Shown: piece by piece, positions 49,077-58,855 of the stretch | Position numbering within the stretch: the first letter of the stretch is position 1 | Layout of the letters: every line of letters starts with the position of its first letter | Assembly (NCBI RefSeq): GCF_020520425.1 | Contig: NC_079492.1 | Span: forward strand, 138,388,361-138,452,360 | Source of the DNA: Spinacia oleracea | Lineage: Eukaryota; Streptophyta; Magnoliopsida; Caryophyllales; Amaranthaceae | Direction of reading: 5' to 3' | Length of the DNA stretch: 64,000 nucleotides | Position numbers and translations under genes: made by a program | Notes under the pieces: model-generated | What the model was told of the DNA's origin: nothing | What the model saw: only the letters and a program-made list of their open reading frames with translations | Databases searched by the model: none

Positions 49077-50332
49077 TAGTGGTTAAGTGTTTATTGTACT
49101 AGATCCATACATATTTAAATAGATTAATGTATTAACTATTTGTAAGAAACTATAATCAACTAGCGATTTATGTACTCCATAGTTACAAAGAAATTTGGTA
49201 AATGAACAATTTATTTGGCAGTATCTTATGTGCAAATAGGGTAAAGTGGTGAATTGGTCAAACATGAGTGATTAATATTGGTCCAAATAAGTTCCCTTGA
49301 GTTTAAATAAAGTTATTATAACTATGATTAGTGTTAGTGATTGTTTGTAAGGGTGAATATTTGTTTGGTTGATAGAGTCATAAGAAATTGCACTCAGGTA
49401 GTTTTCACTTTCAACTAGAGGAAATTACTTACCTACGTTTTCAAGATAAAAGAAGTTTATTGTCATCTTATGGCATAATTCCCCTGACAAACAAATATAT
49501 TAGGAAATTGTATTTCTTATGTTTAACCAAATAGACGTTTAATAGTTATAATGTGTTCAAATAATTAGCTCCAATAATAACATTTTAGTTTCTATATAAC
49601 AATAATCTATTACTATATACTAAAAGAGACACCAGGAATAACACATGTCAATTCCTGGTGTTTTTCCGCCTAAAATATTTTACTAAAATATACGGAGTAT
49701 ATCTTATATTATTTTATTCTATTCTCTACCCTTTTTATAAACAATCTATGTATGGAAAAAATATTAGTTTATAATTTATGGAAAATAATAGATACCACGT
49801 AATAATAATTTTGCTAAATTCTTTTTTTATATAATATTTTAGTCAAATCGGTACGTTAATAATATAAATTATAGGAAAATTGACATAAATAATCCCACAT
49901 TTCACTCATCTTCTCAAAATAATCCCAACTTTGGATTATTTTAGAATAATCCAAACTTTAGGGGTTACATTCTCAAAATAATCCAAACTATCAATTTGCC
50001 TATGTACAATAGACCCAAAATGGATTAGTAATGACAAGAAAAAAAAATATTTCGGATTATTTTTAGAAGGTAACCCCTAAAGTTTAGTTGGGATTATTTT
50101 TAGAAGATGTGTAAAAGTAGGGATTATTTATATTAAATTTACCTCAATCAAGAAATCATTTGCTAGAAACTCAATATAGTTTTGAGTTTTGATTATTTGG
50201 CAAAAAAGAAAACGTTCGAAGTAGTTCAACGTTTCAAAAAATGGAAACGATAGATGCTAAAAGTTTCAAAATATAGATAGATTACCAAAAAAAAACACTA
50301 CGAATTACAAATTGAAAATAGCTAATCTTCTA
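49077..50332. other. AT-rich intergenic DNA with a Helitron 5'-end-like start
   Basis: At 49606 TCTATTACTATATACTAAAA matches a Helitron start; no CTAGT end with hairpin was found. At 49880-50150 there is an imperfect inverted repeat built of AATAATCC/GGATTATT (TTCTCAAAATAATCC versus GGATTATTTTTAGAAG), probably another MITE. Confidence 0.45.
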
Positions 50333-50995
50333 CTCCCTCTGTCCCGAAATACTCGACCCGGTTTGACCGGCACAGAGTTTAAGGGACTTGAATTGACTTA
50401 CTCCCTCCGTCCCGGAATACTTGACCTGTTTTCTTTATCGGGCCGTCCCTTAATACTTGACCTGTTTCTAAAAATGAAAACATTCTAACAATATTATATT
50501 ATTTCTCACTCCACCCCTATTAACCCACCTACCCCCTACTCCATACAAAAAATAATTAAAAATTCAACCCCTACTCTCCCCCAACCCTACCCCTTTACAC
50601 ATTTCTCACTAACTACATTAAAATAATACTGTACCCCACTATCAACTACTACCTATTAAATTAAATAAGTCAATTCAAGTCTCTTAAACTCTGTGCCGGT
50701 CAAACCGGGTCGAGTATTCCGAGACGGAGGGAGTATTTAATTTAATAGGTAGTAGTTGATCGTGGGGTATTATTTTAATGTAGTTAGTGGGAGGTGGGTT
50801 AAGAGGTGGGGTTGGGGGAGAGTAGGGGTTGAATTTTTAATTATTTTTTGTATGGAGTAGGGGGTAAGTGGGTTAATAGGGGTGGAGTGAAAAATAATAT
50901 AATATTGTTAGAATATTTTCATTTTTAGAAACATGTCAAGTATTAAGGGACGGCCCGATAAGGAAAACAGGTCAAGTATTCCGGGACGGAGGGAG
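50333..50995. mobile_element. Stowaway-like MITE carrying a second copy of its own family
   Basis: Outer ends CTCCCTCTGTCCCGAAATAC and, inverted, CTCCCTCCGTCCCGGAATAC, flanked by TA (50331-50332, 50996-50997). After removing the inner copy (50401-50733) and one TA, the outer element is 328 bp and collinear with 43720-44069. Confidence 0.93.
50401..50733. mobile_element. inner MITE, inserted in opposite orientation, 333 bp
   Basis: Ends CTCCCTCCGTCCCGGAATAC at left and the inverse at right, with TA duplicated (50399-50400, 50734-50735). It is the reverse complement of the outer element's sequence. Confidence 0.93.
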
Positions 50996-52539
50996 TAATA
51001 CATCTTTTAAATATTTAAAAGAAATTCCACCAATGAAAACTTAAAATCTAAAGTGCGAAATTGCCAAGAAAAACGCATATAAATTGACTATAACAAGGGA
51101 CTAAATGAATTAGGCGGGGCATAAATAATTGATGTCTTTAAAATATGGCCCCACTTTTTATTTAATTTTATATTTTGGGACCCACTTTTATTATTTCACT
51201 GATAATAGTGATAATTGGGCACAAAGTGCCAGTGTACCTTCTCCTCCTTACCCACGTCCGACAACGTAATCAACGGCCAAGATCTTCTCCCGCCTTTATG
51301 TTCCCAGCTACTATTACGTCGTTATCTCTCCTCCTAAGGTTATTTCCGTCATTCCACCAACACTAACCGGCTCGGCTCGGCTCTGTTGGCTCTCGTTTGA
51401 GAATCCCAAGAAGGACAAAGAATGACGTACACGTGTCAGAGGACCAGCTGTCGGATCTTATCCTGGCAAAAAAACTTACTGTTTGAAAATTAGGGGAGGG
51501 AACGTCAAATTATTTTTATTGCGTTATATTTGAATTTTCATTTGGAGTCCGCCTTTTTCCAATTTTTTATTTTATTTTTAAATTTTGGAGGGCAGCTGGC
51601 GCGCATAAAAAAGGGTAGTCTTGAGAATTTTAGGAAATTAGGACTCAAAGGGGGTGGGGTCCATTCAGCACATGCTCTGCACTCTGCCATACTTAGTTCA
51701 TTCAAGCTCTCTTAAAAGTTAAAACTATTTCACACTATTCTCTCATGAGTTCTTCATGAATGAATTGAATCCTCATATCAACCCAATTTAATACTCATTT
51801 TATCCACTTATATTTTGTGCATGTGCATGCAAAATTATACCCATTTATATTTTTATGGTAATTAAGCATTTTTTAAAAATGGACTCAATTCAATTAGAAT
51901 AAATCAAAATATGAGTTATATGAACATTATGATCGACCATGACTCAAACTTGAAATAACTCGTCCTAGTTATCTGATTTGGATCAAACACGAATATACAC
52001 CAAATTATTAAATTAATAGTTGATCTAAAATATGATCAACTTGCATTGTGAGTTTTGATTATCATACTCTTTTTGTTATCAAATAATCTTTACCCTCCCT
52101 TGATGTTATGGTCCTTATGGACTACTCCAGTTGTTAGTGAAATAAAATTATATTGAAATTTGAAGGATTGGAAGTGGTTGAGAAGTATAGGGGGGTGTAG
52201 TTTATGATATGATAGAGTACCTCTTTAATTTAAACAACATTACTTTTCCTTTTCATGTGTTTGAGAAAGAATGTTAATTGTTATTTATTTGCTCACTTCT
52301 ACTCCGTATTCACGTAAAAAATATATGCTTCGTGTGTTTTTATATGTTATCGTCATTTTTATTTTAATAATGAAAATATTTTATGTGTCTCGAGCGCGCA
52401 AAATTATATTAAAAAAACGGTAATCATTTTTAAGTGACTTTTAATTTGTTTTGATTATTTTTGTAAAATAGAAAGTGGTTTTTAAGAGGTACTTCAAATG
52501 TTTTTAAGATAAGCTAGAGGGTAGCATACTCGTCATATT
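50996..52539. other. intergenic, no gene seen
   Basis: 51230-51480 is GC-richer with GGCTCGG repeats and an ACACGTGTC motif. It could be a relic promoter, but no coding follows. The remainder is AT-rich. Confidence 0.4.
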
Positions 52540-52760
52540 TAGGCTTCATTCGACTTATTTTGACTTATTTCAGACAAATTAAGTTCAGAGAAGTTAAAAT
52601 AAGTTCGAATAATATAAGTTTAGCAAAAATACGTTTTTCAGACATTTTCACACACAAATAAGTATATTTTAGAAAAAATAAGTTTTTTTCAGATAAGATA
52701 AGTTCAGATAAATATAAATAATATATTCAGTCAAAATAAGTCCAATAGAACGAAGCCTTA
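52540..52760. mobile_element. MITE of the AAGTTCAGATAA family, copy 3
   Basis: Ends TTAGGCTTCATTCGACTTA and, inverted, TAAGGCTTCGTTCTATTGGA; the interior matches 21419-21658 (TTATTTCAGACAAA, ACATTTTCACACACAAATAA). Confidence 0.8.
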
Positions 52761-53170
52761 TACATTAGAATTTAGTAGTGATTTATGTGGCAATTTTTGT
52801 GTGTGAAGATAATGACTTTATCAATTTATTTGATATTTTATCCGTACCTAAAAGATTTTCCTATTTGACTTATCACAATCTGTAATATTAATACATGGGT
52901 TAAAATGTAAATATGTCTAATTATATACTCTCTCCGTCCCGGAATACTTGACCTGTTTTCCTTATCGGGCCGTCCCTTAATACTTGACATGTTTCTAAAA
53001 ATGGAAATATTCTAACAATATTATATTATTTCTCACTCCACCCCTATTAACCCACCTACCCCCTACTTCATACAAAAAATAATTAAAAATTCAACCCCTA
53101 CTCTTCCCCAACCCCACCTCTTAACCCACCTCTCATTAACTACATTAAAATAATACCCCACTATCAACTA

Positions 53171-53199
53171 CTCCCTCCATTCCTTTTTGTTGTTCCCAT
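53171..53199 (+). repeat. left terminal inverted repeat of the mariner element
   Basis: CTCCCTCCATTCCTTTTTGT, then TGTTCCCAT. A second subterminal copy of the motif (TTCTTTTTGTTGTTCCC) follows at about 53216-53233 and may be an extra transposase-binding site. Confidence 0.93.
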
Positions 53200-53721
53200 T
53201 TCCTTTTTTGGCGTTTCTTTTTGTTGTTCCCCTACTGAATCTTTACTATTTTTTGCCATAGTTTTTTTACCAATTTACCCTAAGATTCCCCACTATTTAC
53301 CAAAAATACCCTAAGATTCTACCCTTTCCCACCCACTTTTACCCCACCCACCTTATTTAATTATTTAACCTAACCCTACCCCCCCTCCCTTTATTACCCA
53401 TCCCTTTCTCATTCTGATTTCACTCTCTCACCTCTGATTTCTCTCTCTCTCATTCTGATTTCTCTCTCTCACCTCTTCGGATCTCTCTCTCTCTCTTATT
53501 TCACTCTCTCTCTCTCTTAAAATCCCTCCCCTGTTCTTGAGAAAACCCTAGGTTTTCCGCCTCTGATCTGGGTTTTCCTCTCCAAATCTCACAAATCTGA
53601 AACGTTTTCGCCGAAAAACTTTCATACAAATTACTCGGATTGATTTTCCGATCAGATCCCCTCTATTTTTGTCCCCTTTTTGGTCCCTAATCGTCGCTGA
53701 TCTTTGTTTTTCTGGTACGTT

Positions 53722-54907
53722 ATGGGTTCTTCTTTGTCTAGAACTCGAGGTGATTCTGGGGTGGGAACTACTGGTCAAAGAATCCCCGATTCCAACTGTG
53801 ATTGGGGATCCAAGTGCAACTGTCCCAATAACGAGCATTCCTACTCCGCCGAATATAAAAACAATCTGTATTTGGCCCAAAAAGAAAATACGAGTACTCG
53901 AAACTATTTGGAAGAATGGTTTCGGAAGAGGGAAGTGGAGCCAGGAGAGGAGGTTGAGTCAAAATATGACGATCGGAAACCCACTCCCTCAGATCTGCGT
54001 TTTTTCGGTGAAGGAGATTCCGATGAGGTATTACTTTTGATTTTTTGCGATTTTTTAAGGGTTATTGATGTCGGTTTTATTAAAATGGTTTGATGATTGT
54101 TTGCATGTCTAAAAAAGTGGGATTTGATAAATGTTGGATTTATTTGGAGTATTGTTCATTAAACTCGGATTATTTTTTGGATAAGTTGGTCTGATTTCCC
54201 ATTGCATGTGTTAAAAATGCAGATCTGGTATTATTTCGAAATTTTTGGGAATTTTTTGGAGATCTGTTGGATTCATTCGGGCTTTTTATGTTATTCTTTG
54301 CTCTGTTTTCTCATTGCATGTTGTTAAAATTGAGTTCTGATTGTATTTTGTGCTCTGTTTTTTCATTGCATGTTGTTAAAATTGAGTTCTGATTTTATTT
54401 GGAGCTATTTGGAAATTATTTGAAGAAAATCGGAATATTCATGTGTTTTGTTGATCTGTTTTCCCATTGCATGTGGTTAAAAATGGGATCTGGATGTAAT
54501 TGAGATTTTATTTCACAATTTTTGGGTAAAAATGGGATCTGGATGTATTCGGAAAATTAGTTGGATTTTAATGGAATTATTGTGTGATTTGCTCTCATTT
54601 ATCTCATTGCATGTGGTAACCATGGTGATCTGAAATTAATTGGCACTTTATTTTGAGTTGTTTGATTAAATCTGATTTTAATTCATGGTCCCCTGTTATT
54701 TTATGATGGCACTAATCATGTTGTTTGTCCCCTATTGATTGCAAGGAACCAAGTGGGTCTGATTCATTTGATCTGGTGTATGTTGGAGAGTGTGAAAATG
54801 AGAATGCTGATGCTGTTGGGTCTCCAGGACAACTTTCATCTGGTTATCCCTCCTCAAAGAAAGGAGAAAAGGGAAAAAAATCGGCTTCAGCGTCTGATGA
54901 TGCTTAG
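53722..54907 (+). CDS. accessory gene of the mariner element, 155-aa unknown protein
   Basis: Exon 1 is 53722-54027 (102 codons) and exon 2 is 54746-54907 (53 codons plus TAG), joined in phase 0 (GATGAG/GTATTA ... GATTGCAAG/GAACC, with a CTAATCA branch-like site). A CT-rich stretch (53403-53520) and leader precede the ATG, as in ordinary plant genes. The product starts MGSSLSRTRGDSG, fitting the MGxxxS pattern for N-myristoylation. It has a Cys patch (NCDWGSKCNCPNN), a charged helix-like part (NYLEEWFRKREVEPGEEVES) and an acidic Ser-rich tail with a lysine cluster (KKGEKGKK). No known domain was recognised, and no similarity to a transposase or Myb-like ORF1 is evident. It could be a captured host gene or a true element function. 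Exons are well supported; the role is unknown. Confidence 0.7.
54028..54745 (+). repeat. intron of the accessory gene with about five degenerate repeats
   Basis: CTGTTTTCTCATTGCATGTT-like motifs followed by GTTAAAAATGRGWTCTGAT recur at about 54195, 54306, 54356, 54466 and 54595, spaced about 50-130 bp apart. Confidence 0.7.
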
Positions 54908-55430
54908 ATAAGTCTGTCTCCTTTCTCCCTTTTTCCATTTTATTGAATGCTGGCTAGCTGTGGAGTCATAAGGTGGATGCCAACAACTGTGATCTGTTGT
55001 TGGCCAGGGGTGTTGTTGTTTGGATGATGATGTTGTGATTAGTTGTATGGATGTTGATGTTAGATAATGATGTTATGATATTGATATTGATAATGATGAT
55101 TGGATGATGGTGTTTCCATATGGTTATGAAATTTTGTGGAATGTTGTCTGTGTGATGAACATGATTTGATGGCTTAATGTCCCCTGTTTTATGGTATGTT
55201 TTGTGTATGATAAATATGATGCTTTGGTGAGTATGAGATTTGATCAGTATAACTATGTTTTGGATTAGTAAAGGCATGAAATGAACATAATTTGGGGATA
55301 GGGTTTGGGTTATTTCAGTCCTCTCAGTGTGGCCTGGTGTTGCTTGCTTAATGTCCAAGCATGTCCCTTTAGGATACAATAATGTCCCTTTATTTGTTGT
55401 GATCGATGATGAGTCTTTTTTTTGCTGAGG
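54908..55430 (+). other. spacer after the accessory gene, low-complexity TGATGATG region
   Basis: GATGATGTTGTGATTAG-like low complexity at 55010-55110 gives a long open minus frame of His/Ile/Asn/Thr that is not a gene. It may be the 3'UTR of the accessory transcript. Confidence 0.5.
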
Positions 55431-55522
55431 AACAAGTCCAACTAACCACAAATGCTCGTGCTGCCATTAGTATCAGTAATGATATTTCTCGGGCGCTAAG
55501 TGTTTGTGGTTTGGAGTTGTTT
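55431..55522 (+). ncRNA. hairpin A1
   Basis: Left arm AACAAGTCCAACTAACCAC and on; right arm, inverted, AACAACTCCAAACCACAAAC. Apex near GTATCAGTAATGATAT. Confidence 0.5.
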
Positions 55523-55621
55523 TAATGATGCTTGGGGACATTCTGAGATCAATATTAGGAGGTTTGTGATCTTCAATGATGTGATTGTTGATATTCTGAG
55601 ATCTTTGTTTTGATAATTGTC

Positions 55622-55711
55622 CTTTAACTTCTTTTGTCGAACGGAGTGAATGTCATTTCACACAATGGAATGTGAATATCAATCATTCCGTTCGGCAGAA
55701 GAATGTTAAAG
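55622..55711 (+). ncRNA. hairpin B1
   Basis: Left arm CTTTAACTTCTTTTGTCG then AACGGAGTGA. Right arm, inverted, CTTTAACATTCTTCTGCCG then AACGGAATGA. One bulge; three differences, all U-G compatible. Confidence 0.6.
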
Positions 55712-55946
55712 ATATGATAGTATTGAAACTACTTGATCAATGATGTGTGTCAATATGTCTGAGAAATGAAACCCTACATGTTAATGATCTGTTTAATGCT
55801 TCATGTCCCATGAATCAGTGGAGGTCTGTGATGAGTCTTTCATTTGATGAGGTTCAAACCCTATGTTTTGATCAGTTCATGGTGATCTGATGCATTGTTG
55901 ATTGTTATTGTTATGCTTGATCTGTGATGAGTCTTTCATTTGCTGA

Positions 55947-56037
55947 GACTCAAACCCAATGTTCCAATAACACTTGTGCACCATTAGCATCATTGATGCT
56001 CTTCCGGAGCTAAGTGTTAGGGGATAGGGTTTGTGTC
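55947..56037 (+). ncRNA. hairpin A2
   Basis: Left arm GACTCAAACCCAATGTTCC then AATAACACTT. Right arm, inverted, GACACAAACCCTATCCCC then TAACACTT. Apex GCATCATTGATGC. Confidence 0.5.
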
Positions 56038-56201
56038 AATGATGCTTGGGGACATTCTGAGATCTTATGTCAGGTTAGACAGGAGAGGCAATTCATGTAT
56101 TGCAAAACATGTATAATGTGTTTCTGATATTCAATGATGTTAGTGTTGATATTCTGTGATGTATGTGTTGATAACCTGAGATATTTGATTCTAAACATGT
56201 C

Positions 56202-56286
56202 CCTCACCACCAATCACCAAAGGGAATACAGATCATGTCACATCATTGATTGATCTAGTATCCCCCTTGGTGAATTGGTGGTGAGG
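56202..56286 (+). ncRNA. hairpin B2
   Basis: Left arm CCTCACCACCAATCACCAA then AGGGAATAC. Right arm, inverted, CCTCACCACCAATTCACCAA then GGGGGATAC. Two A-C mismatches and one bulge. Confidence 0.6.
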
Positions 56287-56407
56287 TTGTAAATCATTTA
56301 GAAACAAATCTGTCAATGATGTAAAACAACTTAGCTGAGAGTCAATGATGTTGCCTTGTTCATTGCTTCCTTGTTTTTGCTGCTTTGTTCTTGTTTCCTT
56401 GTCCATT

Positions 56408-56507
56408 ACATCTTTTGGCACATCGGCATCCAATTGGGAAGAATTTCCATCTGAAAATGATGTGATATGCATTCTTTCCATTTGGATGCCGATGTGTTTA
56501 GAGATGT
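56408..56507 (+). ncRNA. hairpin B3
   Basis: Left arm ACATCTTTTGGCACATCGGC then ATCCAATTGGGAAGAAT. Right arm, inverted, ACATCTCTAAACACATCGGC then ATCCAAATGGAAAGAAT. Confidence 0.6.
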
Positions 56508-56569
56508 GATGTGATAAAGTTTTTGTACTTATGCCTTGTGATCTGTGATGAGTCTTCATTTTATGAGTG

Positions 56570-56656
56570 TCAAACCCTTTGTTTTTCAATCAAACTCATG
56601 CACCATTAGCATCCATGATGTTTTTCAGGAGCTAAGTTTAATTGGAAAGGGTTTGA
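56570..56656 (+). ncRNA. hairpin A3
   Basis: Left arm TCAAACCCTTTGTTTTTC then AATCAAACT. Right arm, inverted, TCAAACCCTTTCC then AATTAAACT. Apex GCATCCATGATG. Confidence 0.5.
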
Positions 56657-56759
56657 TTCAATGATTTTTGGGGACATTCTGAGATATTTATGATTCTTTG
56701 TTTATGTGAGGCATATTCCATGTGTTATCAATGATGAATTGATTGTTTTTGTCAAAATT

Positions 56760-56862
56760 ACATCTTTTGACGCATCGGTTTCAAAATGGGAATAATTTCC
56801 ATCTGAAAATGATGTGATATTATTATTTATTTCCATTTTGAAGCCGATGTGTTTAGAGTTGT
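56760..56862 (+). ncRNA. hairpin B4
   Basis: Left arm ACATCTTTTGACGCATCGG then TTTCAAAATGGGAATAA. Right arm, inverted, ACAACTCTAAACACATCGG then CTTCAAAATGGAAATAA. The loop TTTCCATCTGAAAATGATGT is shared with B3. Confidence 0.6.
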
Positions 56863-56869
56863 GATATTG

Positions 56870-57211
56870 CAAATGCTGCCTTGTTCTTAAGAACCCAATG
56901 CTGCCTTGTTTATAGTGTTGCCAATGCTGCCTTACCTCTTGTGCCTTGTACTTTTTCTGCCAATGCTGCCTTGTTTATTGCCTTGCCTTGATTACTCTAT
57001 ATTGATGTGAATAAGAATGAAGAAAAAAAACTTTACTAAACTTAAACATGAGATTCATTCATTGATGCTTCCAAAAGATATGCTTACAAAATGTTTTGCC
57101 TACATGTTATGCTTGCATTTAAGCTTACAAAAGTGACACATTGGTTTTACTTGTCAATTTAAAAACATGTCCCCAAAACACAAAAAGTTATCTAATTGTT
57201 TTCACTTTGCT
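56870..57211. other. spacer between hairpin array and transposase stop
   Basis: Four copies of an AATGCTGCCTTGTT-like short repeat at 56873-56990, then AT-rich 3' flank of the transposase gene. Confidence 0.6.
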
Positions 57212-58855
57212 TCACTGGTTTGCTTTCCATTCATCATAGAGTTGCATGCATTCATTAACTGCCCATATAGGTGCTTTGACTTGCTCTGGCAGTCTGCCTT
57301 CATCTTCTAAAATCTTCTTCTTGTTGTGTGGAAGTTGGTAATCATTGTTGCCTTTGTGTTTTAGAATCTCATTAGAAACAAACTGTAATGTCATCCACAC
57401 ATTAGACAATGTCTTAGGATGCAACTCATTAAAAGAATCATACACTGCTCCACTTAAGTCCTCCACAGTTTTAGGCATTTTCTTGTGCATAAGTGATTGT
57501 ATTGACCTGAAAAATCCCAAGTCCAAGATGTTGCAATCTGGACTGTTTGCTGGCTGTTGAGTCAACACAAAAGTGAACCCATCTTGTTTGTAGTGTAGTT
57601 GCCATTCAGGATCACTTTGCAATATATGTGCCTTTGCATTATCTTGAATGATATAGATGACCTTTTCCCCTTCATGTGGTGGCCACTTGGCCTTGATTGC
57701 TGGAAGTAGGTTGTTGATCATCATTGCCCTTGTCTCTATTTGATTTACAGACTTCACTGGCTTTGTTTCAATGGTCCCCTTGAGTCTGTTTTTTGATGTC
57801 CTCTTGGCTGCAATTGCATTTGTGAATGGAAATATGCCTATTTTACCATCAAATTCACATTCCCCATTTTCACCCCACCTTGGTCTGGCTACTGCTGCCA
57901 TGAACATGAATTTTGGTATCTTGGTTCTTGAACTTGCACTTCTGTGTGGATAGGGTTCATTGTTTGCAAGATAAACTCTCTGGTTTTTTTGAGTCAAATA
58001 AAACCACTTCTCATCAATATGAATGAAGTCATACATGCTGTAATATGTTGGTTCTTGTGGTATAGTGTAGTCCATTATCAGTCTGATTGCCCACCTTATC
58101 CTTGCCATTTTGCATGCTTCTGAAATGCCTGGATGCAAGGGACTTGAGTGTGGCTTTATAATTTTCCTCTTGATGAGCCTCCATACTGTTGTTGGTCCCA
58201 AATTCAGCATTCTTGCAAGATCTACGATGCATGTTCTGTCCCCCATGCCTATTTTTGCAATTGAGTCATAGGAGACTTGAACCTTTTTCCTTCCACATCT
58301 GTGATATTGGCTTTGCACAATATATGAATTCATTGCTGCCTTCTGTTTCTTTGCTTTGTCCCATATTTTGCCTATGGTTTTTCTGGTGTAATCATATTCT
58401 ATGACTGCATCCCTTATTGCCCCACACAACAAAGTTTCTGAATCTGGAATCTTTCTATTGAGCAGGAACACCAATATTTCTAGCCTCAATTCATTATTTA
58501 TTCTTGGAGTCCTTGGCTTGTGATGATCTGTTGTGTGTGTTGCTGTTTGATGATGATGAGGTGATGCATTTTCTGATGGTGGAAAGTTCAAATCAAAAAG
58601 AAAGGGTACCTCTTGAAAGTTGGTAGTTTGCTGCTGCCCTTCCCCTTCTACTTCTGGTACTTGCTGTACATATTCAGTGCTGTTTGGTACATCTTCATTA
58701 AACCCAATGTCCCCAAATTCAGCAGCAGTATTTTGAGAAGCTTGTACCAAATCAGCAGCATCATCACCTTCCTCCGAGTCAGAATCGGAGTTAATGCCGT
58801 CGCCTTCATCATCAGAAAAACCGAGGAAATCGTCATCCTCTTGATCTGAAGCCAT
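57212..58855 (-). CDS. mariner-like DD39D transposase, 547 aa, intact
   Basis: A single open frame from ATG (58855) to TGA (57212). Cut-and-paste transposase acting on the element ends at TA sites. The N-terminal 115 residues are acidic and low-complexity (DQEDDDFLGFSDDEGDG) and contain DLNFPP (88-93), a DLNxxP EAR-type motif. Residues about 118-245 form the DNA-binding region with helix-turn-helix features (DLARMLNLGPTTVWRLIKRK). The catalytic triad is visible: D281 in HIDEKWFY, D405 in YIIQDNAKAH and D445 in SPDCNILDLGFF, with 39 residues between the last two, the plant mariner DD39D signature. Length is slightly above the usual 400-500 aa because of the acidic extension. No stop, frameshift or intron was seen, so it may be functional. 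Confidence 0.95.
   Translation of the reverse strand: MASDQEDDDFLGFSDDEGDGINSDSDSEEGDDAADLVQASQNTAAEFGDIGFNEDVPNSTEYVQQVPEVEGEGQQQTTNFQEVPFLFDLNFPPSENASPHHHQTATHTTDHHKPRTPRINNELRLEILVFLLNRKIPDSETLLCGAIRDAVIEYDYTRKTIGKIWDKAKKQKAAMNSYIVQSQYHRCGRKKVQVSYDSIAKIGMGDRTCIVDLARMLNLGPTTVWRLIKRKIIKPHSSPLHPGISEACKMARIRWAIRLIMDYTIPQEPTYYSMYDFIHIDEKWFYLTQKNQRVYLANNEPYPHRSASSRTKIPKFMFMAAVARPRWGENGECEFDGKIGIFPFTNAIAAKRTSKNRLKGTIETKPVKSVNQIETRAMMINNLLPAIKAKWPPHEGEKVIYIIQDNAKAHILQSDPEWQLHYKQDGFTFVLTQQPANSPDCNILDLGFFRSIQSLMHKKMPKTVEDLSGAVYDSFNELHPKTLSNVWMTLQFVSNEILKHKGNNDYQLPHNKKKILEDEGRLPEQVKAPIWAVNECMQLYDEWKANQ

Larger units (their letters stand above)
55431..56862 (+). ncRNA. array of seven imperfect hairpins, candidate small-RNA precursors
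   Basis: Two hairpin types alternate (A1 B1 A2 B2 B3 A3 B4), each about 85-105 bp with arms of 30-45 bp. Type A has a conserved loop region (CATTAGCATC...TGATG.T.TTC.GGAGCTAAG). Types are linked by the conserved box GGGGACATTCTGAGAT (55534, 56048, 56670). Arm sequences vary strongly between copies yet pair within each copy. A partial type A arm without partner lies at 55828-55870. Transcription is not shown by the sequence. It lies downstream of the plus-strand accessory gene and could be its 3'UTR or a separate transcript. Confidence 0.55.

Noticed and set aside
53403-53520. CT-rich tract as an independent microsatellite feature
   Set aside because: It sits immediately upstream of the accessory gene leader and is typical of plant promoters/leaders, so it is described with that gene.
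53548-53880. 110-codon minus-strand frame
   Set aside because: Shadow of the accessory gene exon 1 and its leader; the plus-strand model has a coherent start, splice sites and stop.
54966-55451. 161-codon minus-strand frame inside the mariner element
   Set aside because: Low-complexity His/Ile/Asn/Thr from GATGATGTTG-type repeats, no start context or splice logic, opposite to the supported gene.
55431-56862. CRISPR-like reading of the repeated array
   Set aside because: Units are hairpins of unequal spacing in plant DNA; no short identical repeats with unique spacers and no cas genes.
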